Assembly: GCF_001894785.1 (NCBI RefSeq)
Contig: NZ_BCWW01000003.1
Location: 186,001-250,000, forward strand
DNA length: 64,000 bases
Direction of reading: 5' to 3'
Source: Rhodococcoides fascians NBRC 12155 = LMG 3623
GTDB lineage: Bacteria > Actinomycetota > Actinomycetes > Mycobacteriales > Mycobacteriaceae
Shown here one piece after another: positions 8,971 to 17,188 of this stretch. The notes under the pieces were generated by a model. It was given only the letters and a program-made list of their open reading frames with translations, was not told the origin of the DNA and made no database searches. The translations under genes were made by a program, and so were the position numbers. Positions within the stretch are counted from its first letter, which is position 1; every line of letters starts with the position of its first letter.

Positions 8971-9734
8971 AGGCCTGCGGGGACCGGGACGGTTTGGCCG
9001 CTGCCGCAGGTTGCGCCGCCGTCGACGGGGATCGCCGCCCCGGTGACGAACGATGCGAGCGGAGAGGCGAGGAAGGCGATGACCTCGCCCACCTCGCGGG
9101 CGGTGCCCCAACGGTGCAGGGGCACCATACTTTTGAGCGACTCGTAGCGATCGGGCGTGTTCTCTTCGATGCGCTTGGTCATTCCGGTACTGATCGGACC
9201 GGGGCAGACCGCGTTGACACGAATGCCGTCGTTGGCGAGGTCGAGGGCGAACGACCGCGCCATGTTGACCGCACCCGCTTTCGCTGCGGCGTACGGCCAC
9301 CGGTTCGGTTCCCCGCCCAGCGCGGTTGCGGACGCGGTGATGACGACCGAGCCACCTCCGGAGCGACGGAACGCCGGAATTGCTTCGCGCACACCGAGAG
9401 CGACAGCGCGGAGGTTCACGTCGACAGACCGGTCGAACACGTTCATGTCTAGTGTCTCGATCGAGCCCGATGCCGCAACTCCGGCGTTGAGTACCAGGAT
9501 ATCGAGTCGTCCGAACGACGACTCGGCCTGTTCGACCGCGGCGCGGTTGTCGGCGGAGCGGGTGACGTCACCGACGAAGGCCACCGCATTGTCGTTGCCC
9601 GCCAACCAGTCCAGCGACTCCGGGGTGGTGTCGAAGGCAACCACCGACCCGCCACGTTCGAGGATGATTTCGACTGCGGCACGGCCGATTCCGGACGCTG
9701 CGCCGGTCACGACCGCCACCGAACCGGCGGTCAC
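8967..9734 (-). CDS. Short-chain dehydrogenase/reductase (SDR)
   Basis: This is a classical NAD(P)-dependent oxidoreductase of 255 residues. It has the dinucleotide motif TGAASGIG near 10-17, NAG at 83-85, and the catalytic triad S135, Y148, K152 (YAAAK). I place the start at the GTG at 9734, where GGAG stands at good spacing and the product begins right before the first strand (GSVAVVTG). A GTG at 9824 would add about 30 unlikely residues. The GTG overlaps the stop of a possible 28-codon frame (GTGA). It is the last gene of the leftward set that starts with the PEP-swivel protein. Confidence 0.9.
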   Translation of the reverse strand: MTAGSVAVVTGAASGIGRAAVEIILERGGSVVAFDTTPESLDWLAGNDNAVAFVGDVTRSADNRAAVEQAESSFGRLDILVLNAGVAASGSIETLDMNVFDRSVDVNLRAVALGVREAIPAFRRSGGGSVVITASATALGGEPNRWPYAAAKAGAVNMARSFALDLANDGIRVNAVCPGPISTGMTKRIEENTPDRYESLKSMVPLHRWGTAREVGEVIAFLASPLASFVTGAAIPVDGGATCGSGQTVPVPAGL

Positions 9735-9817
9735 GACGGTTGCTCCAGCTGCACCGGACGGGGAGCCCCCTCGATGGTCGACGACGGGCAGGTGCTCTCG
9801 GACACTGCGGGTTTCAT
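9731..9817 (-). CDS. Possible 28-residue peptide between the LLM and SDR genes
   Basis: An ATG at 9817 overlaps the stop of the LLM gene (ATGA), and the frame's TGA overlaps the GTG start of the SDR gene (GTGA). The frame therefore fills the gap exactly and is positioned for coupled translation at both ends. The peptide starts MKPAVSESTCPSS, has one cysteine, and ends VQLEQPS; it is polar and proline/serine rich. I know no family for it. It may only be a coupling leader, or the region may belong to an extended SDR N-terminus. No strong ribosome site of its own is seen. Confidence 0.3.
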   Translation of the reverse strand: MKPAVSESTCPSSTIEGAPRPVQLEQPS

Positions 9818-10758
9818 AGTGCACTCGCTTTCGGCGGGGTCAATTCTGCGGCGGTGTCGAGCAGGGTGGCCAGTCGTGCCGGCACCGCAGCCCAATCGGC
9901 GGGTGAACGCATGTCGTCCCAGAAGTTGACCTCGACGATCAACTGCTCCGCGCCGGCGGCGATCGCGGTCCGGATGTCCTTCTCGACACCCTCGATGCCC
10001 TGACCGGCCGAGCCGACGGCATCCGTCGGTCGCTGCAGATAGGACCGCAGGAACAGCCGGACGGGATCCAGACCGGCCGGCCGCATTCCGGCCATGGTGT
10101 CGAGTTGGTCCAGCAGTGCGTCGGGACTGCCGCTGCTCGGGTTCCAGATGTCGAACAGTGCTGCGGTGCGTGCCAATCCGGTTGCCGACCGGAGACCGGA
10201 CAACAGTGGTGGATGTGGTTGCTGCACGGGTTTGGGTCGAACGACGGAGCGGGGGATGGTGAAGAATTCGCCGTCGAACTGCACGGGATCAGGACCCCAG
10301 CACGCCTGAACGGCGTGCACGAGTTCACTCATCCGTCGACCACGGGTACGCGGATCGACATCCATCTGGGCGTGTTCCTCGTCGGACCAGCCGGCACCGA
10401 GGCCCGCGACGAGACGCCCGCCGGAAAGGATGTCCAGAGTGGACAGTCGCTGTGCAAGTTCGATGGGACGGTGGTAGCCGGCGACCAGGATGCTGCTGCC
10501 GATCGTGACCGTCCGAGTGCAGGCCGCCACGTACGCCATGAGTTCTGTGGCACCGAGCACCGAGCGGTAGGCCGGGTGGACGCTGGTGGTGTGGCGACCA
10601 CCGTAGATCGATTCGTTCTCTTCCGGATAGAACAGGTGTTCCTGAACCCACAGGCTCGCGAACCCGAGTTCCTCGGCCGAGATGGCGAACTCGCGCACCG
10701 CACCGACATCGACGTGTTCGCCGAGCTGGGGGAGGCTCAATCCGATACGGAGACTCAC
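9814..10758 (-). CDS. LLM-class flavin/F420-dependent oxidoreductase
   Basis: The protein has 314 residues with the luciferase-like monooxygenase barrel: RIGLSLPQLGEHV at the start, TVTIGSSILVAGYHRP in the middle and SGGRLVAGLGAGW, the signature region. Enzymes of this class use FMNH2 or coenzyme F420; sequence alone does not decide, although many mycobacterial and rhodococcal members use F420. The GTG start overlaps the stop of the PEP-swivel gene (GTGA), so I place it at 10758 rather than in the longer upstream frame. It should act in the same pathway as its neighbours. Confidence 0.88.
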   Translation of the reverse strand: MSLRIGLSLPQLGEHVDVGAVREFAISAEELGFASLWVQEHLFYPEENESIYGGRHTTSVHPAYRSVLGATELMAYVAACTRTVTIGSSILVAGYHRPIELAQRLSTLDILSGGRLVAGLGAGWSDEEHAQMDVDPRTRGRRMSELVHAVQACWGPDPVQFDGEFFTIPRSVVRPKPVQQPHPPLLSGLRSATGLARTAALFDIWNPSSGSPDALLDQLDTMAGMRPAGLDPVRLFLRSYLQRPTDAVGSAGQGIEGVEKDIRTAIAAGAEQLIVEVNFWDDMRSPADWAAVPARLATLLDTAAELTPPKASAL

Positions 10759-12494
10759 AGGACGGTCACCGTTCCGGTGTTGCCGTCGACCTCGATCATC
10801 GCGCCGTCGGGAATCCTGGACGTGGCGTCCTGCACCGACACGGCACAGGGGATGCCGAGCTCGCGGCAGACGATCGACGAGTGGGTGATGGTGGCACCGA
10901 CGTTGACCACCACACCGCCGGCGAAGACGAACAGTGGCGTCCAGGCCGGATCGGTCTGCGGCGCAACGATGATGTCGCCTTCGGCGAGATCGCCGACCTC
11001 GTACGGATCGTGCAGGATTCGGGCACGGCCACGGCTCACGCCCGGTGCGCCACCCACACCGGACAGCGCGTCGCCCGGCGCCGCGATCTGTGCCTTGTGC
11101 TCGGTCCGCCTGGGCCACTGCGACAACGGGATTTTCTCGAACAGGAAGAACGGTGGTTCGAGGTCGAACAGTGCCAGGTATTGCTCACGCCGGTCCGCAA
11201 TGGTGTCCACGAACGACTCGGGGTCCGCCACGAACGCGTCGAGCTCGTCGTCGAGCAACATGGTGACGTCGTGGTGATCGCCCATGACTCCTCGATCCAC
11301 CATGCGATGGCCCAACTCGTACAGAGCTGTCCGCATTTCGCCCATGACCTTCACGCATGCGGTCTTGGTTCGTTCACGCCACGGCATGAACTTGGTGATG
11401 GACTTGGCTGCGTCGAGAAAGCTCTGCCGAGTGGCGTCGTCGGGCATCTTGGCTGCGAGTTCGGCGGTGAGCGCGATGCGCTTGGCCTGGTTACGCTCTC
11501 GGATGAGCTCCGGGTCGTTCTCGGTGGGGCTCATCCGCATGCCGTTGACGGCAAGCAGCGCCAGGACCGGCTTGGATTCCCAACTGTCCGAGCGGATGTC
11601 CCATTCGTTCGGTGCGCGCGATCCGTACTTGTAAAGGAAGTCGTCGAAGTCCGTTCGGAACTGTTTCGCGTCGGGGGTGCCGCTCGCGTCTATGGCCTCG
11701 AGCAACGTGGCGAGGCCGTCGTCGAACAGAGCGGTCAGTTCTGCAGACCCGGCGACGAGGCGGCCCATGCTCCACAGCGCGTAGGAGGGCTCCGCGGAGT
11801 CGACTCCGCCGAGGCCGCTGAGAAGATCGCCGAGCTTGTCTGCCTCGCCGATGGATTCGAGCAGCGCGCCCGCCACGGCCGGCCCCATCGTCGACAGGGT
11901 GGTGGTGACGGGGTGATAGGCGTAGCAGAAGATCAAGTCCGGAACGAAGGAGCGGGCGTGATCGACGAGCGCCTGGTCACTCATGGCCGTGACGTCGGGA
12001 CGATTCGCGCGCGCGAGATCGGCACGGTGCTTGGCTTCTTCGGCCTCGGGGAACGTATCGGTGGTCAGCGACCACGCGGTCTTCTCCGCCAGGCCCGCGG
12101 TCAGTTCGGCGTTCTGGTGGCCGGGCTTCTCGACGTACTCGGGGATGTCCGGATGGTCGCCGACCCACAGGCTGTTCCAGACCGGGACGGTCAGTCCGGG
12201 AAGTCGGGCACCGTTGAGTTCTGTCATCGAGAAGTTCGTGTAGTGGTACCCGCCGAAGTTGCCGATGATCTCCGGCATCTCCTCGTCGATCTCGGACGCG
12301 AGGTGAGTCCCGAGGTGCTCGACGTAGCCCTCACGCCAACCGATGTTCAAACCCTTGTTCCACACGAGGGTCACGTTGAGCGGACTCGACGGGTCGGGCA
12401 GAACCTCACCGGCGTTCGCCCGTGTGTAGACCGGGTACCGCTCGCTGAACTCCCAATCGGTGATCCAGCTGTCGGGATTCTGGTCGCTGCTCAT
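10755..12494 (-). CDS. PEP-utilising (phosphohistidine swivel) protein without an ATP-grasp domain
   Basis: The protein has 579 residues. The last 110 residues are the PEP-utilising mobile domain: GGVVVNVGATITHSS gives the phosphorylated histidine at 538, followed by IVCRELGIP. The first 450 residues are a largely helical region resembling the middle of PEP-synthase-like enzymes. No N-terminal ATP-grasp domain is present, and none is encoded nearby, so a partner subunit would be needed to phosphorylate the histidine. The layout resembles the swivel subunit of phenylphosphate synthase (PpsA1), which transfers phosphate to a hydroxyl group; this is an analogy, not an assignment. It starts a leftward operon, with GAGGAGG before the ATG, and is divergent from pyruvate carboxylase. 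Confidence 0.82.
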   Translation of the reverse strand: MSSDQNPDSWITDWEFSERYPVYTRANAGEVLPDPSSPLNVTLVWNKGLNIGWREGYVEHLGTHLASEIDEEMPEIIGNFGGYHYTNFSMTELNGARLPGLTVPVWNSLWVGDHPDIPEYVEKPGHQNAELTAGLAEKTAWSLTTDTFPEAEEAKHRADLARANRPDVTAMSDQALVDHARSFVPDLIFCYAYHPVTTTLSTMGPAVAGALLESIGEADKLGDLLSGLGGVDSAEPSYALWSMGRLVAGSAELTALFDDGLATLLEAIDASGTPDAKQFRTDFDDFLYKYGSRAPNEWDIRSDSWESKPVLALLAVNGMRMSPTENDPELIRERNQAKRIALTAELAAKMPDDATRQSFLDAAKSITKFMPWRERTKTACVKVMGEMRTALYELGHRMVDRGVMGDHHDVTMLLDDELDAFVADPESFVDTIADRREQYLALFDLEPPFFLFEKIPLSQWPRRTEHKAQIAAPGDALSGVGGAPGVSRGRARILHDPYEVGDLAEGDIIVAPQTDPAWTPLFVFAGGVVVNVGATITHSSIVCRELGIPCAVSVQDATSRIPDGAMIEVDGNTGTVTVL

Positions 12495-12539
12495 CGGGTC
12501 CTCCTCATCCGTGGTCGTGGACTGTATTTCAAGTCACAC

Positions 12540-12628
12540 TATAGAAACAACGGGTCAATAGAAACATGCACAGAGATATTGCGCAGCAGTTTGAGAAGCT
12601 GATTCCCGAGGTGGATCCGCTGTACTAA
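12540..12628 (+). other. Promoter region with direct repeat ATAGAAAC and a possible 20-codon frame
   Basis: The divergent gap between the PEP-swivel gene and pyc holds two copies of ATAGAAAC (12541-12548 and 12558-12565), 17 bases apart, which could be a half-site pair or a duplicated -10 element (TATAGA at 12540). Directly after it, an ATG at 12566 opens a 20-codon frame ending at 12628 whose product ends LIPEVDPLY. No ribosome site is seen, so it would have to be leaderless. It may be chance. Confidence 0.2.
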
Positions 12629-12725
12629 CTTTACTTGCAATCTAGTAACGAGCCCGGTTTTGTGGGAGACTCAGCTCACACCCCGCCTGTCGCCCTTTAG
12701 TCGGCCCCTACCCAGGAGGAACATC

Positions 12726-15700
12726 GTGTTCGCAAAAGTCCTCGTCGCAAACCGCGGAGAAATCGCCGTCCGCGCATTCCGTGCGGCGGTCGAACTCGGT
12801 GCCTCGACCGTCGCCGTCTATCCCTACGAGGACCGCAACTCTGCGCACCGCGCCAAGGCGTTCGAGTCGTATCAGATCGGCGAGCCGGGTCACCCGGTCC
12901 GCGCCTACCTCTCGGTCGACGAGATCATCTCGGCGGCAAGCAAAGCCGGTGCCGATGCGGTCTACCCGGGGTACGGCTTCCTGTCGGAGAACGCCACCTT
13001 GGCAGCAGCCTGCAAGGCGGCAGGTATCACGTTCGTCGGCCCGTCCGCCGAGATCCTCGAGCTCACCGGAGACAAGTCGCGAGCTGTTGCCGCAGCCGCC
13101 GCGGCAGGGCTTCCGGTCCTCGCATCATCGGCTCCGTCGGAGGATCCCGACGTGTTGCTCGCGGCGTCCGTCACGATGTCGTTTCCGATCTTCGTCAAGG
13201 CGATCGCCGGCGGTGGCGGTCGCGGAATGCGTCGGGTGGCCGCGCCGGAAGATCTACGCGACGCCATCGAAGCCGCATCCCGTGAGGCGAGGACCGCGTT
13301 CGGCGACGGCACCGTGTTTCTCGAACAGGCGGTGGTCGACCCCCGGCACATCGAGGTACAGATTCTCGGCGACGCGACGGGTGAGGTCATCCATCTGTTC
13401 GAGCGTGACTGTTCTCTGCAGAGGCGGCATCAGAAGGTAGTCGAGGTCGCCCCGGCACCCGGGCTCGATCCCGAACTGCGAGAACGTATCTGCGCAGACG
13501 CGGTCAGGTTCGCCCGCCACATCGGATACACGTGCGCGGGCACCGTCGAATTCCTGCTCGACCCGCGCGGGAACTACGTGTTCATAGAGATGAATCCGAG
13601 AATTCAGGTCGAACATACGGTGACCGAGGAGATCACCGACGTGGATCTGGTGGGCTCGCAACTGCGCATCGCGTCCGGGGAAAGCCTGGCCGATCTGGGA
13701 TTGAGCCAAGAGTCCATCGTGATCCGCGGTTTCGCCATGCAGTGCCGCATCACCACCGAGGATCCGACCGACGGTTTCCGTCCTGATACCGGGCGCGTCA
13801 CCGCCTACCGCACCCCAGGAGGATCGGGTGTGCGCCTCGACGGCAATGTCGGCGTGGGGTCGGAGATCGGGTCACATTTCGATTCGATGCTCGTCAAGTT
13901 GACCTGCCGCGGGCGTGATTTCGCGACCGCTTCCGCGAGATCACGACGGGCGATCGCCGAATTCCGGGTACGCGGCGTTGCGACGAACATTCCGTTCCTG
14001 CAGGCGGTGCTGGACAACCATGACTTCCTCTCGTGGAAGGTCACCACGACCTTCATCGAGGAGCATCCGGAACTGTTGACGCAGAACATCTCTGCCGACC
14101 GTGGCTCACGCATTCTGCAGTACCTGGCCGACACCACCGTCAACCGCCCGCACGGCGAGCGACCGTCGCAGATCTATCCGATCGACAAGCTTCCGTCTGT
14201 CGACACCCGGTTCCCGCCTCCGGCCGGTTCCAGGGACCGGCTGATCACTCTCGGACCGACCGGTTTCGCAGCCGAGCTGCGATCCGCTACCGCACTTGCC
14301 GTTACCGACACCACTTTCCGCGACGCACACCAGTCCCTGCTGGCGACCAGGGTGCGCACCCGCGATCTCGTCGCGGTGGCACCCCACGTTGCGCGCCTCA
14401 CCCCGCAGTTGCTCTCGGTGGAGGCCTGGGGCGGCGCGACGTACGATGTTGCGCTCCGGTTTCTGCACGAGGACCCGTGGGAACGACTCGCCGCCCTACG
14501 CTCGGAGATGCCCAACATCTGTCTGCAGATGCTGCTCCGCGGGCGGAACACGGTCGGGTACACGGCATACCCCGACCGCGTCACGCACGCCTTCGTCCAG
14601 GAAGCCGCCGACACCGGAATCGACATCTTCCGAATCTTCGACGCTCTGAACAACGTCGATCAGATGAAACCGGCCATCGATGCAGTCCGGGACACCGGGA
14701 CCGCTGTCGCGGAGGTAGCGATGTCCTACACCGGCGATCTGGCCGATCCGAACGAAACCCTGTACGACCTCGACTACTATCTGCGCCTGGCCGAACGGAT
14801 CGTCGACGCGGGTGCCCATGTCCTGGCCATCAAGGACATGGCCGGCCTGCTGCGCCCGCCCGCCGCAGCGATTCTGGTCTCCGCGCTGCGGTCGCGCTTC
14901 GATCTACCCGTGCACCTCCACACCCATGACACCCCCGGCGGCCAACTGGCGACGTATTACGCGGCGTGGCAAGCCGGCGTCGATGCCGTCGACGGGGCGA
15001 GTGCGGCCTTGGCCGGCACGACGAGTCAGCCCGCGTTGTCGGCGATCGTCGCGGCAACAGACAACACCGACCGCGCCACAGGACTCGATCTCGCGGCGGT
15101 CTGCGACCTCGAACCGTATTGGGCAGCAGTGCGTTCGACGTACGCGCCGTTCGAGTCCGGCCTCCCGTCGCCGACCGGGCGCGTCTACACCCACGAGATC
15201 CCGGGCGGTCAGCTCTCCAATCTGCGCCAACAGGCGTCCGCGCTGGGGCTCGCGCACCGTTTCGAGGACATCGAGGCTGCCTACGCCGGGGCGGATCGGG
15301 TGCTGGGCCGACTCGTCAAGGTCACGCCGTCGTCGAAGGTGGTGGGCGACCTCGCGCTGGCCCTGGTCGGCGCCGACGCGACGGCCGCCGAATTTGCCGA
15401 GGACCCATCGAGTTACGACATTCCGGGGTCGGTGATCGACTTCCTCCGCGGCGATCTCGGCGAACCCGCGGGTGGTTGGCCGGAACCGCTGCGAAGCCGG
15501 GCGCTGACCGGCCGGGCCGAGCCGCACCCCTCAACTCCGTTGACCGACGCGGACGAGCTCACGCTGTCCGTGCCCGGTCGTGCACGACGAACCACGCTGA
15601 ACCGCTTACTCTTTCCGGCCCCTGCGCGGGAGTTCGAGAAGCATCGCGAGGATTACGGCGACACCTCACAGCTGTCGACCAACCAGTACTTCTACGGTTT

Positions 15701-16109
15701 GCGGCAGGGGGAGGAACACCGTGTTCGGCTCGAGCAGGGCGTCGAACTGCTGATCGGGCTCGAGGCCATATCCGACCCGGACGCCGAGGGAATCCGCAAC
15801 GTTCTGTGCATCCTGAACGGACAGCTGCGTCCGGTGCCGATCCGTGACCGGAGCATCGAAACCACCACCCGGTCTGCCGAGAAGGCCGATCGCACCGACC
15901 CCGGTCACATACCCGCACCGTTCAGTGGTGTCGTGACGCTGTCGGTCAAGGAGGGCGAGGTGGTCGCGCAAGGTGAATCTGTCGGCTCGATCGAGGCCAT
16001 GAAGATGGAAGCGACGATCACCGCGACCAAGGCCGGTACGGTCACCCGCGTTCCGATCGGCCGTGCCTCCCAGGTCGACGGTGGAGATCTTCTGTTGGTG
16101 GTGGCGTAA
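12726..16109 (+). CDS. pyc: Pyruvate carboxylase
   Basis: This biotin enzyme makes oxaloacetate from pyruvate, bicarbonate and ATP. The 1127 residues have the standard order: biotin carboxylase with ATP-grasp (GGGGRGMRR, EMNPRIQVEHTVTE), carboxyltransferase (DTTFRDAHQSLLATR, HLHTHDTPGG), and the C-terminal biotinyl domain with EAMKMEA, the biotinylated lysine at 1093. The GTG at 12726 is preceded by a perfect AGGAGG, so the upstream in-frame codons are not used. Its place inside a catabolic island may reflect replenishment of the TCA cycle when growing on substrates that enter as pyruvate or acetyl-CoA. It may also simply be the housekeeping copy. Confidence 0.96.
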   Translation: MFAKVLVANRGEIAVRAFRAAVELGASTVAVYPYEDRNSAHRAKAFESYQIGEPGHPVRAYLSVDEIISAASKAGADAVYPGYGFLSENATLAAACKAAGITFVGPSAEILELTGDKSRAVAAAAAAGLPVLASSAPSEDPDVLLAASVTMSFPIFVKAIAGGGGRGMRRVAAPEDLRDAIEAASREARTAFGDGTVFLEQAVVDPRHIEVQILGDATGEVIHLFERDCSLQRRHQKVVEVAPAPGLDPELRERICADAVRFARHIGYTCAGTVEFLLDPRGNYVFIEMNPRIQVEHTVTEEITDVDLVGSQLRIASGESLADLGLSQESIVIRGFAMQCRITTEDPTDGFRPDTGRVTAYRTPGGSGVRLDGNVGVGSEIGSHFDSMLVKLTCRGRDFATASARSRRAIAEFRVRGVATNIPFLQAVLDNHDFLSWKVTTTFIEEHPELLTQNISADRGSRILQYLADTTVNRPHGERPSQIYPIDKLPSVDTRFPPPAGSRDRLITLGPTGFAAELRSATALAVTDTTFRDAHQSLLATRVRTRDLVAVAPHVARLTPQLLSVEAWGGATYDVALRFLHEDPWERLAALRSEMPNICLQMLLRGRNTVGYTAYPDRVTHAFVQEAADTGIDIFRIFDALNNVDQMKPAIDAVRDTGTAVAEVAMSYTGDLADPNETLYDLDYYLRLAERIVDAGAHVLAIKDMAGLLRPPAAAILVSALRSRFDLPVHLHTHDTPGGQLATYYAAWQAGVDAVDGASAALAGTTSQPALSAIVAATDNTDRATGLDLAAVCDLEPYWAAVRSTYAPFESGLPSPTGRVYTHEIPGGQLSNLRQQASALGLAHRFEDIEAAYAGADRVLGRLVKVTPSSKVVGDLALALVGADATAAEFAEDPSSYDIPGSVIDFLRGDLGEPAGGWPEPLRSRALTGRAEPHPSTPLTDADELTLSVPGRARRTTLNRLLFPAPAREFEKHREDYGDTSQLSTNQYFYGLRQGEEHRVRLEQGVELLIGLEAISDPDAEGIRNVLCILNGQLRPVPIRDRSIETTTRSAEKADRTDPGHIPAPFSGVVTLSVKEGEVVAQGESVGSIEAMKMEATITATKAGTVTRVPIGRASQVDGGDLLLVVA

Positions 16110-16113
16110 CAGC

Positions 16114-16143
16114 CCGCCGCCCTGACTCAGATCAGGGCGGCGG
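16114..16143. terminator. Bidirectional hairpin terminator between pyc and the acyl-CoA dehydrogenase operon
   Basis: A perfect 12-base-pair stem (16114-16125 with 16132-16143) encloses a 6-base loop. It lies between convergent genes and overlaps the last codons of the leftward acyl-CoA dehydrogenase. There is no long T tract, as is common in high-GC actinobacteria. Confidence 0.7.
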
Positions 16144-17179
16144 CGATCGTCTCGGCGTGCACGCTGGTGGTGCCGAACAGCAACTCACTGGTCTTTGCCC
16201 GCCGAAAGTAGTGGTGCAGGGGGTGTTCCCAGGTGAAGCCGATTCCCCCGTGGACCTGAATCGATTCTTCGGCGGCGAAGGTGGCCGCACGGGACGCGAG
16301 CACTCGGGCAGTCGCGGCGGCGGCGACGAACTCGCCAGTGCTGCGCGCGTCGGCCCCGGCTGCATCGAGCACCGCCGCCTCGGCCAGTTCGGTCGCGATG
16401 AGCATGTCCGTGAGACGATGCTTGATCGCCTGGAACGACCCGATCGCCCGTCCGAATTGCCGACGGGTTTTTGCATACTCCACCGACATGTCCAGGCATG
16501 CGCGAGCCGATCCCACCTGTTCGGCCGCAAGAGCTGTGATAGCGGCCGCTTGTGCCCGGTCGAGGCCGGCACCGATGTCGTCGCCCGTCGCCCGGTGAGC
16601 GACCGCTCCAGAAAACTCGACTCGTGCCAGCCCTCTGGTGAAGTCCAACGCCTCACGTGGTGTTCGGACCACTCCCTCAGCGGTACCCTCGATCACTGCC
16701 AGCTCGGTGCCGTCCGGACCCACGGCCACCACGATCAGCAGATCCGCATCGGCCCCGTCCACCACGGCGTCTTGGAGGCCGTCGAGCACGAGGGTGCCGC
16801 CGCTGCCCGCCGAAGCCTGGATGGAGGACGCGGCGAAGGGGAACGAGGCCACCAGCGCGGCCGTCTCGGTACCGTCGGCGATCGCCGGAAGACTCTGCGA
16901 GCAAGCACGTTCGGACCCTGCATGCAGGAGACAGAAGCCTGCCAGGACGATCGACGACAGGTAAGGGGCGCTGCCGAGCGAGCGACCCAGCTCGGTCATC
17001 ACCACTGCTGTGTCCTTCAGAGTGAAGCCGGCACCGCCGAACCGTTCCGGGAACGGGATTTCGGTGAGGCCCATTTCCACCAATGCCGGTCGAACGTCCT
17101 CGCCGACTGTCGTTCTGGCCAAGGACGAACGAAGGCCGGCCTGCAGATCCCGTTGCTCGACGGTCAATTCGAGTGTCAT
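16127..17179 (-). CDS. Acyl-CoA dehydrogenase family protein, short subunit
   Basis: The protein has 350 residues, shorter than the usual 380-400. It keeps the flavin-binding C-terminal bundle with QFGRAIGSFQAIKH and VHGGIGFTWEHPLHHYF. The C-terminal GGSDEIQR-type motif of the neighbouring dehydrogenase is absent. In mycobacterial steroid catabolism such short members pair with a full-length neighbour as an alpha2beta2 enzyme (FadE26-27, FadE28-29). The gene lies 9 bases behind the full-length dehydrogenase, so a heteromeric enzyme is likely. It is the last gene of the operon that starts with the CoA ligase. Confidence 0.88.
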   Translation of the reverse strand: MTLELTVEQRDLQAGLRSSLARTTVGEDVRPALVEMGLTEIPFPERFGGAGFTLKDTAVVMTELGRSLGSAPYLSSIVLAGFCLLHAGSERACSQSLPAIADGTETAALVASFPFAASSIQASAGSGGTLVLDGLQDAVVDGADADLLIVVAVGPDGTELAVIEGTAEGVVRTPREALDFTRGLARVEFSGAVAHRATGDDIGAGLDRAQAAAITALAAEQVGSARACLDMSVEYAKTRRQFGRAIGSFQAIKHRLTDMLIATELAEAAVLDAAGADARSTGEFVAAAATARVLASRAATFAAEESIQVHGGIGFTWEHPLHHYFRRAKTSELLFGTTSVHAETIAAALI

Positions 17180-17188
17180 GACAAGCTC

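Noticed and set aside
9735-9824. Extended SDR start at GTG 9824
   Set aside because: It would add 30 proline/arginine/serine-rich residues before the first strand, while GTG 9734 has GGAG at good spacing and gives the family length.
10881-12602. 573-codon plus-strand frame opposite the PEP-swivel gene
   Set aside because: The minus-strand product has the swivel motif and good start; the plus product is motif-free.
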